Shown piece after piece: positions 7,704 to 15,685 of a stretch of DNA of 56,498 bases. The translations under genes were made by a program, and so were the position numbers. The notes under the pieces are model-generated. The model made no database searches and was not told the DNA's origin. It was given only the letters and a program-made list of their open reading frames with translations. How positions within the stretch are numbered: the stretch's first letter is position 1; each line of letters begins with the position of its first letter. The stretch is from Mycetocola saprophilus (GTDB taxonomy: Bacteria > Actinomycetota > Actinomycetes > Actinomycetales > Microbacteriaceae): the NCBI RefSeq assembly GCF_000718085.1, contig NZ_JOEC01000006.1, positions 1-56,498 of the forward strand. The letters run 5' to 3'.

Positions 7704-10154
7704 ATGGACACCCCCACGCACGAGAGCCTTCCCGGCTCGCGTCGCCCCGGACGCGCCCGTCGCGCACTCGCCACCCTCGGCGCGTTCTCGCTTCTGGCCG
7801 GACTGGCAACCGTCGGCGCCACCGCCGCGGTCGCCGCCCCGGATGCCCCGCTGATGACCAGCGCGACCACCTGGCGCTACTCGGAAAACAACACCGATCC
7901 CGCCGAGGGCAGCGCCGATCGCCTGGTGTGGACCCGCGCCGGATTCGACGACACCGCCTGGAAGAGTGCCGCCGGCAGCTTTGGCGCCAAGAACGGCAAG
8001 GCCACCGGTATCGGCCCGTACACCGCCTCGACGCTGCTCAACCAGTACATCGATGGCGTCGCCGCGCCGGATGTCAAGACCTACCACTTCCGCTCCAGCT
8101 TCCAGCTCAGCGCGCAGCAGCTCGCCGGCACCGCCAAGCTCACCGGAAACGTCACCTTCGATGATGCCGTCCAGATCTTTGTCAACGGCACCAAGGTTGC
8201 CGGTCTGGTCGAGGATTCCGACGCCAAGATCGAGGCGGCCCCCGAGGCCGAGCGCAACCTGATGTACGCGGGCGTGAATGCCGGCGACCCGGTGACCCGC
8301 GAATTCACCGTCCCCGCCACCGCCCTCAAGGCCGGCGAGAACACCATCGCGGTGGCGCTGTACCAGGACCGTGCCGCCAGCTCCGACATCTACTTCGACC
8401 TGACCTCGCTGGTCGCCGCGGCCCCCGAGCCCACCTCGACCCCCACGCCGTCGGACTCCGCGGCCCCCGCAAAGCTCAGCGACATCGTGCTGAGCGTCGG
8501 CTCAAACGAGTCCGGTCGCGGCCTCGCCTGGTACTCGGACATCGACACCGCGCAGGTCGCCCAGGTCGCGACCCGCGCCGCGCAGACCGGCAGCGCCTTC
8601 CCCGCGGCGGTCGCCAGCACCTTCCCCGCGAAGGGTGCCCAGACCACCAGCAAGGAATACAACCGCTTCGCCGACATCACCGGCCTGACCGAGAACACCG
8701 AGTATGTATACCGGGTCGGCAGCGAGGCCAACGGCTGGTCCAAGACCTACTCGTTCCGCACCCAGTCCTTCTCGGGCGACTACAACTTCCTGTTCTTCGG
8801 CGACCCGCAGATCGGTGCCTCCGGCAACACCAAGAACGACGAGGCCGGCTGGGTCGACACCGTCAACGTGGCCCAGGCCGCTCACCCCAACGCCGAAATG
8901 CTCTTCTCCGCCGGCGACCAGGTCGAGACCGCCGCCAACGAGGCACAGTACGAGTCCTTCCTCGCCCCCGAGCAGCTGCGCTCGATCCCGCTGGTTCCGG
9001 TCAACGGAAACCACGACGTCGGCTCCAAGGCCTACGAACAGCACTACAACGTGCCGAACCTCGACCCCAACGCTGGCAAGGCCACCTCGGCCACCTCCTC
9101 GGGCGGCGACTACTGGTTCATGCACAAGGGTGTCCTGTTCATGGTGCTGAACTCCAACAGCAGCGACTACGCCGCCCACGAGGCATTCCTGCGCAAGACC
9201 GTGGCCGAGCAGGGCGACAAGGCAACCTGGAAGGTGGTGGCCTTCCACCACTCGATCTACTCGGTGGCCTCGCACTGGAACAGCTCGCAGATCATCAACC
9301 TGCGTGCCGCGCTGCCCAAGGTCATCTCCGACCTCGGCGTGGACCTGGTTCTGCAGGGCCACGACCACTCCTACACCCGCACCTACCTGATCAAGGATGG
9401 CGTGGTCGCAAACCCCGATGAGGCCGCCGCCGCACCGCAGGTGACCGCAAACCCGGGCGAGGTCCTGTATGTGACCGCCAACTCGGCCAGTGGATCCAAG
9501 TACTACAACGTCACCAACCCCACCGCCTGGTGGGCCTCGGTCATCAACCAGGAGAAGGTGCGTAACTACTCCTCGATCGACATCACCCGCAACGCCATCA
9601 CCGTCAAGACCATGCGCAGCCAGGCATTCGGCGACGAGAAGCCCGTGAACAGCGTGGTCGACTCGGTCACCCTGAAGCGCGTGGACACCGCGGCCCCGGT
9701 GATCACCGCCCCGACCGAGTCCGAGATTCACGCGGGCGAGGACTTCGACCCGATGGCCGGGATCACCGCCTTCGATCAGGAGGATGGCGATGTCTCCTCG
9801 AAGATCACCGTCTCCGGATCGGTGAACACCCGGGTTCCCGGTGTGTACACCCTGGTGTACACGGTGACCGACGCCGCCGGCAACGAGGCGACCTTCACCC
9901 GGACGATCACCGTCCTGGCCGCCGCGGAACCGACCACCACGCCGACCGCCCCGGGTACCGACCCGACCGCGCCGGGCACCGATCCCACCCAGCCGGGGAG
10001 CACCCCGTCGGCCTCGGCCGGTGTCACGGCGAGCAACGGCAATAATCTCGCCAGCACGGGTTCCGACCTGACGCTTCCCCTGGCCGGCGGTGCCGCGCTG
10101 CTGCTGATCATGGGTGCCGCGGTTCGCCTCCTGCGACGCGAAAACGCCGCCTAG
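7704..10154 (+). CDS. Secreted metallophosphoesterase with Ig-like domain and LASTG sorting signal
   Basis: An 816-residue surface enzyme. Signal peptide about 1-45 (AAVAA end), then a beta-sandwich module (about 50-235), a purple-acid-phosphatase-like N-domain (about 258-352) and a calcineurin-type catalytic domain. The metal and catalytic motifs are GDPQIG (Asp367), AGDQ (Asp405), GNHD (Asn436, His437), HH (515-516) and GHDH (His553, Asp554, His555). A DUF5011-type Ig fold follows (about 660-740), then a Thr/Pro repeat stalk, then L782-A-S-T-G786 with a membrane helix and RR tail. LAxTG followed by a helix is the signal used by class E sortases. It probably releases phosphate from organic phosphate at the cell surface. 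A GGAGA ribosome site precedes the ATG. Confidence 0.9.
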   Translation: MDTPTHESLPGSRRPGRARRALATLGAFSLLAGLATVGATAAVAAPDAPLMTSATTWRYSENNTDPAEGSADRLVWTRAGFDDTAWKSAAGSFGAKNGKATGIGPYTASTLLNQYIDGVAAPDVKTYHFRSSFQLSAQQLAGTAKLTGNVTFDDAVQIFVNGTKVAGLVEDSDAKIEAAPEAERNLMYAGVNAGDPVTREFTVPATALKAGENTIAVALYQDRAASSDIYFDLTSLVAAAPEPTSTPTPSDSAAPAKLSDIVLSVGSNESGRGLAWYSDIDTAQVAQVATRAAQTGSAFPAAVASTFPAKGAQTTSKEYNRFADITGLTENTEYVYRVGSEANGWSKTYSFRTQSFSGDYNFLFFGDPQIGASGNTKNDEAGWVDTVNVAQAAHPNAEMLFSAGDQVETAANEAQYESFLAPEQLRSIPLVPVNGNHDVGSKAYEQHYNVPNLDPNAGKATSATSSGGDYWFMHKGVLFMVLNSNSSDYAAHEAFLRKTVAEQGDKATWKVVAFHHSIYSVASHWNSSQIINLRAALPKVISDLGVDLVLQGHDHSYTRTYLIKDGVVANPDEAAAAPQVTANPGEVLYVTANSASGSKYYNVTNPTAWWASVINQEKVRNYSSIDITRNAITVKTMRSQAFGDEKPVNSVVDSVTLKRVDTAAPVITAPTESEIHAGEDFDPMAGITAFDQEDGDVSSKITVSGSVNTRVPGVYTLVYTVTDAAGNEATFTRTITVLAAAEPTTTPTAPGTDPTAPGTDPTQPGSTPSASAGVTASNGNNLASTGSDLTLPLAGGAALLLIMGAAVRLLRRENAA

Positions 10155-10167
10155 CAGTCCCAACGGT

Positions 10168-10202
10168 GACCGCGGGCCCGAGAACATCTCGGGCCCGCGG
10201 TC
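10168..10202. terminator. Terminator hairpin after the phosphoesterase gene
   Basis: A perfect 15-bp GC-rich stem (10168-10182 with 10188-10202) with loop AACAT, 14 bp after the stop codon. The next gene starts only 28 bp later. Confidence 0.8.
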
Positions 10203-10230
10203 GCCACCGTGTCATCCCCGGAGGAACCTC

Positions 10231-11181
10231 GTGCACCCCCAGCCCCGCACCGCCACCGCCACCGCCGCTACGCTCGCGACTACCGCCGCGAACGCGTCCG
10301 GCACTCATCGCCGCCCCCGGGTACACCGTTTCTCCCCGCGGGGCATGAAGCACGTCGCCCAGGGGCTGACCGAGGGCCGGAAACTCGGGCTCGACCTGGG
10401 ACTAGGCTCGGGGGTCGGGCTGGCCCTGGGCCGGAGACTCTCGCTGGGTCTGGGACTCTCCCGAAGCGGGATCCTCGCGCTGAGTCTCGGCCTCTCCCTG
10501 GGCCTGGGACTCGCACTCACCGGGTGCGCGGGGATCCCCGATGCTACCGCTCCCACCGTTTCGGCGGCGGCGAGCGCAGACGCCGGGTCCGGCTCGGGCC
10601 CGCTGCCCACCGGGATGCCCTCCCCCGCCCGGCCCTCGGATGCGCACCGACCGGCACCCGGGTCCACCGTCGCCCCGCTCCCCGAGCCCGAGAGCGATGC
10701 CGCGGTGCCCGCGGGACTCCACATTCTGCTGATCGGATCCGGCAGCGAACACCCGGCGCTCCTCGCCGCCCTGCACGAGCGCGTTGCCGCGATCCAGGCC
10801 ACCCTGACGGTGTGCGATCCGACCGGTTCCGCCGATCAATCGGCCGACGATCTGGTCTCCGCACAGCTGTCCCAACACCCCGATCTGGTGATGCTGCTGG
10901 GAGAGCGCGGAATCGATACCATCGACCGGGTATCCTCGGCCAACCTCGACCGGCGCTTTGTCATTCTCGGGGCCCAGCTCCCCGAGCCCACCCACAACGT
11001 CACTGCGGTGATCTGGCCCGGCGCCAGCGCGCGCGGGCTCTCGCCGGAAACGATTCCGCAGAATGATCCCACCGCAACCACCGAATCCCTCGAGGCTCGG
11101 TATGCGAAACGCGCGGTCAGCGAGGGAATCGCGGTGGCGACCACCGGGAACACCGGCTTCGTCACGGCACTCAGTGATTAA
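10231..11181 (+). CDS. Lipoprotein with Leu/Gly-rich leader, BMP/periplasmic-binding-like domain
   Basis: A 316-residue protein when read from the GTG at 10231, which has a GGAGG site at 10220-10224; an in-frame ATG at 10345 is the alternative. The N-terminus is Ala/Thr/Arg-rich, followed by an unusual run of Leu-Gly repeats (about residues 52-95) that ends in the lipobox LALTGC. A Ser/Pro/Ala linker comes next. The remaining ~150 residues begin with GLHILLIGSG and contain an HPDLVMLLG strand and an RRFVILGAQ strand, recalling the BMP/PnrA-like substrate-binding fold but much shorter than the usual ~330 residues. Function unknown. It stands alone, with no permease genes next to it. Confidence 0.65.
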   Translation: MHPQPRTATATAATLATTAANASGTHRRPRVHRFSPRGMKHVAQGLTEGRKLGLDLGLGSGVGLALGRRLSLGLGLSRSGILALSLGLSLGLGLALTGCAGIPDATAPTVSAAASADAGSGSGPLPTGMPSPARPSDAHRPAPGSTVAPLPEPESDAAVPAGLHILLIGSGSEHPALLAALHERVAAIQATLTVCDPTGSADQSADDLVSAQLSQHPDLVMLLGERGIDTIDRVSSANLDRRFVILGAQLPEPTHNVTAVIWPGASARGLSPETIPQNDPTATTESLEARYAKRAVSEGIAVATTGNTGFVTALSD

Positions 11182-11194
11182 TCAGTAAACACAT

Positions 11195-11217
11195 GCCCCT
11201 CATTCAGGGGCGTTTTT
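11195..11217 (+). terminator. Intrinsic terminator
   Basis: A 6-bp stem GCCCCT/AGGGGC with loop CATTC, followed by GTTTTT, 13 bp after the lipoprotein stop. Confidence 0.85.
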
Positions 11218-11238
11218 ACACATTTGCCTTGTGTGGAT

Positions 11239-11260
11239 ACTTACTGTTCTGTTAGTAAGT
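11239..11260. promoter_or_regulatory. Inverted repeat upstream of the GH16 gene
   Basis: ACTTACT and AGTAAGT are perfect 7-bp inverted arms around an 8-nt spacer, about 75 bp before the glucanase start. The size and position suit an operator, perhaps for a sugar-responsive repressor. No regulator gene is adjacent. Confidence 0.4.
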
Positions 11261-11333
11261 TAACGCTCGCTAATTCCGACGGTCGGAGCCGCCCCCAAGC
11301 AGCGAGCGAACCAACACACGAAGGAGTATGTTG

Positions 11334-13868
11334 ATGCGTTTATCGTCCCCACCGAGCCGCGTCCGAGCGGTGATCGCCGGCGCACTCGGACTCTCCATGG
11401 TAGGAACCGGAACCTTTGCACTGGCGATCCCCGCTGCCGCCGCAGAGGTCTCGACAATTGTGACCGCGGGGAAAACGGCCAAGGCCACCTCAATCGAAGG
11501 CGACAACCCCGCCTCCAACGTCACCGACGGCGACTCCACTACCCGCTGGTCCAGCGAGTACCGCGACGGAGAATCGGTTCAGATCGACCTGGCCGCAACC
11601 TGCGTCATCGACAGGGTGGACCTGAACTGGGAGGGTGCCTTCGCCTCCGAGTACACGGTCTCGGGATCCACCGACGACAAAACCTGGCAGACCCTGGCCA
11701 CCGGCACCGCAACCGGTGCCGGGCCGCAGAGCCTGAACAACCTCGCCGAGATCGGCGCGATCCGCCACCTCAAGGTGACCGGTGACAAGCGCGGGTCCGA
11801 TTTCGGTATCTCGCTGTACACAGTGGACGGTTGGGGCCACTCCTGTGCCCCGCTGCCCGGGATCCCGACCCCGACCCCCGGCGGTCCCGGCACCCCCGGC
11901 CCCACCGAGCCGGTTGAAACCGAGCTGGGCACCCTGGTCTCGCGCGACGCCAAGGCATCCGCATCCACCACCGAAAACGGCGACCTCGCCCCCAAGAACG
12001 CCACCGATGGCAACCCCAAGACCCGCTGGTCCAGCCAGGCCGCCGATGGCCAGTGGATCACCGTGGACCTTGGAGCAACCTACCTGCTGGACGCCGTGGA
12101 GCTGGACTGGGAAACCTCCTACGCTCGCGGCTACGTTCTGGAAACCTCACTCAACGGCTGGACCTGGTTCCCGTATGAGTCGGTGACCGGCAGCGATGGT
12201 GGCCGCGATGTGATCACCAGCGATATGCACCCGCGCACCCGCTTTGTGCGCATGACCTCCACCGAGCGTTCGAGCCAGTTCGGCGTCTCGCTCTGGCACT
12301 TCAACGTGTACGGATCCGAGCGCGAGGAACTGCCCCCGCAGCACGGCGAGGGCGAGGGCCCCGGAGTCCTGCTGAGCTACAAGAAGACCGGCACCGCGTC
12401 CTCGAGCCAGAACGACCCGCAGTGTGTGGACTGCACCCCGGACAAGCTCTTCGATCAGGACCTGGCAACCCGCTGGGCCGTGGCCGAAAAGGACTGGTCC
12501 GACAACGCCTGGGTCCAGGTGGATCTCGCCGCCCGGGCCGAGATCTCGCAGATCGTCCTGCGCTGGGACCCCGCCTTTGCCAAGTCGTACTCGATCGAGG
12601 TTGCCGACTCCCCCACCGGTCCCTGGACCACCGTCTATAAGACCGTGGGTGGTACCGGAGGCAAAGAGGTCATCAACATCGATACCACCGCCGGCCGCTA
12701 TGTTCAGGTCAACATGACCGAGCGCACCGTGGGCTGGGGTGGCAATAAGTACGGATTCTCCCTCTACGAGTTCCGCGTTTACGGCACCGGCGGCGACCCG
12801 ATCTTCCCGCCCGCCGGCCCCGCCGACCCTGACTTCGACAACCTGAAGCTGGTCTGGAGCGACGAGTTTGACGGCGCCGCCGGAACCGCCGCGGATGACA
12901 GGAAGTGGACCCTGGACCACACCGCCAACCCCGGTGACAACAACAACGCCGAGCTGCAGCTCTACACCGCCGACACCAATAACGTGCGTCACGACGGCAC
13001 GGGCAACCTGCTGATCGAAGCCAAGGTGGAGGACTTCCACGGTGCCAAGTTTTACTCCTCCGGACGCCTGAACACCTCGCATAAAGTCTCCGCCCAGTAC
13101 GGCCGCTTTGAGGCTCGCGTCAAGGTTCCCGAGGGCAAGGGTCTGTGGCCCGCGTTCTGGATGATGGGCACCTCGTTCCTGGAGGGCCGCCCGTGGCCCG
13201 CCAACGGTGAGATCGACATCATGGAGGTGCTCGGTCACGCCCCCGAGGAGACCCACGGAACCGTTCACGGTCCGGGATACTCGGGCATGGGTGGCCAGGG
13301 TGGCGCATTCACCCTGCCGGACAAGACCAACCTGAGCAAGGACTTCCACGTGTGGTCGGCCGACTGGAACAGCGAGAAGATCACCTTCCGCTTGGACGGT
13401 CACGATGTGTACACGGTGACCCGCGACCACGTGGAGAACACCCTGAACCAGGCGTGGGTCTTCGACCAGGAGTTCTACATCATCCTGAACCTCGCCGTGG
13501 GTGGCGACTGGCCCGGTAGCCCGGATAAGGACACCAGGTTCCCGGCCGAAATGCTGGTGGACTACGTTCGTGTGTTCCAGTCCGAGGGTTCGGGCAAGTT
13601 CACCGCCCTGCACCCGGTGACCCTGCCGGGAGCACACCCCACCGACGGCACCCCCGGCGTGGGCACCCCGATCTCGACCGGACCGGTCGCGGATGATTCG
13701 GTCACCCCAGCCTCCGGCACCTCGGCCAGCGGCGCACGCGCCCTGGGCGAGACCGGTGCTCCCGCGGGTCCGCTGACCCTGATCGCGCTGCTGCTGGTGA
13801 TCGGCGGGGTAGGAACGCTCTTCCTGGCTCGTCGCGAGCTCGTACGCGTGCGCGCCCTCGCCGGCTAA
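11334..13868 (+). CDS. Secreted GH16 beta-glucanase with three F5/8-type (CBM32-like) domains and sorting signal
   Basis: An 844-residue secreted glycoside hydrolase. I use the second ATG (11334), because AAGGAG at 11321-11326 is 7 nt from it and only 1 nt from the upstream ATG. Signal peptide to about residue 38 (PAAAA). Three discoidin/CBM32-like domains follow (about 40-170, 195-325 and 345-495), each with DGxxxTRWSS or LATRWA motifs. Then comes a GH16 domain (about 505-750) with the active-site signature E626-I-D-I-M-E631. After a Pro/Thr/Ser stalk, L804-G-E-T-G808, a membrane helix and a basic tail form an LPxTG-like wall anchor. The EIDIME pattern is that of laminarinase-like endo-beta-1,3-glucanases. 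It probably degrades fungal, plant or algal glucan at the cell surface. Confidence 0.92.
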   Translation: MRLSSPPSRVRAVIAGALGLSMVGTGTFALAIPAAAAEVSTIVTAGKTAKATSIEGDNPASNVTDGDSTTRWSSEYRDGESVQIDLAATCVIDRVDLNWEGAFASEYTVSGSTDDKTWQTLATGTATGAGPQSLNNLAEIGAIRHLKVTGDKRGSDFGISLYTVDGWGHSCAPLPGIPTPTPGGPGTPGPTEPVETELGTLVSRDAKASASTTENGDLAPKNATDGNPKTRWSSQAADGQWITVDLGATYLLDAVELDWETSYARGYVLETSLNGWTWFPYESVTGSDGGRDVITSDMHPRTRFVRMTSTERSSQFGVSLWHFNVYGSEREELPPQHGEGEGPGVLLSYKKTGTASSSQNDPQCVDCTPDKLFDQDLATRWAVAEKDWSDNAWVQVDLAARAEISQIVLRWDPAFAKSYSIEVADSPTGPWTTVYKTVGGTGGKEVINIDTTAGRYVQVNMTERTVGWGGNKYGFSLYEFRVYGTGGDPIFPPAGPADPDFDNLKLVWSDEFDGAAGTAADDRKWTLDHTANPGDNNNAELQLYTADTNNVRHDGTGNLLIEAKVEDFHGAKFYSSGRLNTSHKVSAQYGRFEARVKVPEGKGLWPAFWMMGTSFLEGRPWPANGEIDIMEVLGHAPEETHGTVHGPGYSGMGGQGGAFTLPDKTNLSKDFHVWSADWNSEKITFRLDGHDVYTVTRDHVENTLNQAWVFDQEFYIILNLAVGGDWPGSPDKDTRFPAEMLVDYVRVFQSEGSGKFTALHPVTLPGAHPTDGTPGVGTPISTGPVADDSVTPASGTSASGARALGETGAPAGPLTLIALLLVIGGVGTLFLARRELVRVRALAG

Positions 13869-13914
13869 ACCGGCACTCGGGTCGGGGCGAGTCGACTCTC
13901 CCCGCCCCTCACCG

Positions 13915-13949
13915 GGCGGCGGCCGGAGGTTTTTCCTCCGGCCGTCGCC
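13915..13949. terminator. Terminator hairpin with TTTTT loop
   Basis: A 15-bp stem (one G-T pair) around a five-T loop lies 47 bp after the glucanase stop. No U tract follows the stem. Confidence 0.7.
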
Positions 13950-13979
13950 GCATTCCGGCGAAGACCAACCCGGTGCGCT

Positions 13980-13998
13980 AGCGTGTGTGACACACGCT
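13980..13998. promoter_or_regulatory. Palindrome in the nnrD promoter
   Basis: AGCGTGTGT-G-ACACACGCT has 9-bp perfect arms and sits 26 bp before the nnrD start. It overlaps a possible -10 (TAGCGT, 13979-13984), a good place for a repressor. The cognate regulator is not identifiable here. Confidence 0.5.
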
Positions 13999-14024
13999 TT
14001 TGCCACGGCACGGGAGAGGACACC

Positions 14025-14954
14025 ATGACCGACACCGGCATTCCCTGGAGTCTCGAGGATACCCGACGGCAGATTCGGGTTCCCACCTCGACCGACGATA
14101 AGTATCGTCGCGGCGTCCTGGGCGTTCGAACCGGATCGGTTCGCTATCCCGGTGCCGCGGTGCTCGGGGTCGAAGCCGCGCTGCACACCGGGGTGGGGAT
14201 GGTGCGCTATGTGGGTCCGGACTCCGTGGGGCACGCGGTCCTGGCCCGGCGGCCCGAGGCGGTGCTGGGTTCGGGACGGGTGCAGGCACTGCTGATCGGG
14301 TCCGGGATGGAGCCGCTAGATCCCGAGGGGGCCGACGCGCGCGCCCTCGCCGACGCCCTGGAGACGGGGATCCCGGCGATCCTGGATGCCGGAGCGATCG
14401 GGCTGGTGGCGCACCACCCGGGTGCACGGTTACTCCTCACCCCGCATGCCGGCGAACTCGCCGGGCTGTTTCTTGCCCACCCGGATGAGCGACGTCACGA
14501 GGGCATCCCCGACACCCCGGAGGGCCTGCGCGCCTGGATCGAGGCGCGTCCCGAACTGGCCGCCAGCTGCGCCGCCGAGCGCTGGGGTGTGAGCGTCCTG
14601 CTCAAGGGTGCCCACACGGTTGCGGCCGCTCCGGGTGAGGCGGCGCTCCTGCTTCCCGCGGCCACGCCCTGGCTCGCCAGCGCGGGCACCGGGGACGTTT
14701 TGGCCGGGGCGATCGGGGCGCTGGCGGCGTCGGGTTTCGGTTCGGGCTCGGGTCCGGGTTTCGGCTCGGATTCCGTTGCGGCGTCGGCTTCCGGTTCGAC
14801 GGAGCTGACCCCCTCGCTGGCGCGGATCGCCGCAGCCGGTGCCCACCTGCACGCCCTCGCCGCCGAGCGGGCCTCCGCCGGCGGACCGCTGCTCGCACTT
14901 GACCTCGCCCACGCCCTGTCCGAGACCGTGGCCGAGGTCCTTCGCACGGCCTAG
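14025..14954 (+). CDS. nnrD: ADP-dependent (S)-NAD(P)H-hydrate dehydratase
   Basis: A 309-residue cytoplasmic ribokinase-fold enzyme that repairs hydrated NAD(P)H using ADP. Recognisable motifs are KYRRGVLGV near residue 26, LLTPHAGELAGL in the middle (PHxxE type) and SAGTGDVLAGAIG, which carries the catalytic Asp. The epimerase half (YjeF_N/NnrE) is not fused, so it must be elsewhere. An insert of about 25 Gly/Ser-rich residues (SGFGSGSGPGFGSDS) directly follows the GTGD helix and is unusual. The chosen ATG has GGGAGAGGA 4 nt upstream, whereas the longer frame has none. Confidence 0.9.
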   Translation: MTDTGIPWSLEDTRRQIRVPTSTDDKYRRGVLGVRTGSVRYPGAAVLGVEAALHTGVGMVRYVGPDSVGHAVLARRPEAVLGSGRVQALLIGSGMEPLDPEGADARALADALETGIPAILDAGAIGLVAHHPGARLLLTPHAGELAGLFLAHPDERRHEGIPDTPEGLRAWIEARPELAASCAAERWGVSVLLKGAHTVAAAPGEAALLLPAATPWLASAGTGDVLAGAIGALAASGFGSGSGPGFGSDSVAASASGSTELTPSLARIAAAGAHLHALAAERASAGGPLLALDLAHALSETVAEVLRTA

Positions 14955-14981
14955 CCCGAATCCTCGCCGGGCGCTTTTACG

Positions 14982-15473
14982 CTACTCGGAGTCTCGAATG
15001 CGACGGGCAAAGCTCGACACCCGTTCGGCCAATACCCCGATCCGACGCTCGCGTTCGGCATCCCGATCGAAGCCCACATAGGCCAGGGTCGGCAGCGCGC
15101 GCACGTTGCGGTTGCACTCGAAGCTCTCGCACACCAGGGTGCCCACGGTATTTCCCGCGCGTCCGGCCTTGCCTCCGCGTCGGGCCGAGAAGAACACCAC
15201 CTCATTGGGGAGGTGCACATCCTCGCACCAGGCACACTGCGGCCGGGTGCGCGTGCGCGCCTCGGTCTGCCGCAGCAAAACACCCACGGGTTCCCCGTCC
15301 ACCTCGGCGATCATGAAGCCCAGGGTGGGCGATTTGGGGTCACGCCAGCCGAGGTAGGTCAGCGCCGCCCAGTCGATCTGGTCGAGTTCGGCGGGCAGGG
15401 CGATCGCCTTACGCTCGCTCTGGCTGGTGTTGACGAATGCGGCTCGGATATCCCGTTCACTCAGCGGCTGCAT
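14982..15473 (-). CDS. FBP-domain (FusB-like, EF-G-binding) zinc-finger protein
   Basis: A 163-residue protein ending in a treble-clef zinc finger: Cys80-x2-Cys83 (CAWC) and Cys115-x4-Cys120 (CESFEC). The motifs and layout match the FBP C-terminal domain family, named from EF-G-binding/FusB-type proteins of Firmicutes that bind elongation factor G and help free it from the ribosome. In actinobacteria the role is unproven. Of two close ATGs I use the inner one (15471-15473), since GAAGGA abuts the outer one and is about 9 nt from the inner. It is divergent from a release-factor-like gene, so both neighbours may act on the ribosome. Confidence 0.8.
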   Translation of the reverse strand: MQPLSERDIRAAFVNTSQSERKAIALPAELDQIDWAALTYLGWRDPKSPTLGFMIAEVDGEPVGVLLRQTEARTRTRPQCAWCEDVHLPNEVVFFSARRGGKAGRAGNTVGTLVCESFECNRNVRALPTLAYVGFDRDAERERRIGVLAERVSSFARRIRDSE

Positions 15474-15584
15474 GAATTCCATTCCTTCGAAAGTTGTGGG
15501 TGGTTTTCCGGTGAATCCGGGCGTTCCTCGCGTGGGAACCTCGTTAGTCTACACCCATTAGACCGATGGATCCAGGCCGGGGTC

Positions 15585-15613
15585 TTGTATCGAGCAGCCA
15601 GTCAACATAGAGT
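15585..15613 (+). promoter_or_regulatory. Predicted promoter of the baeRF gene
   Basis: TTGTAT (15585-15590), a 17-bp spacer and TAGAGT (15608-15613) form a reasonable housekeeping sigma promoter about 75 bp before the TTG start. Confidence 0.45.
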
Positions 15614-15685
15614 GCCAGGACACGGGCAATGCGGCTCCTGTATTCGCCTCATCGCCCCCGGTTCGAGAGAAGTGGAGTACCCCCG

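Noticed and set aside
8502..10187. 561-residue open frame opposite the phosphoesterase gene
   Set aside because: Shadow frame; the plus strand carries intact catalytic motifs, signal peptide and sorting signal.
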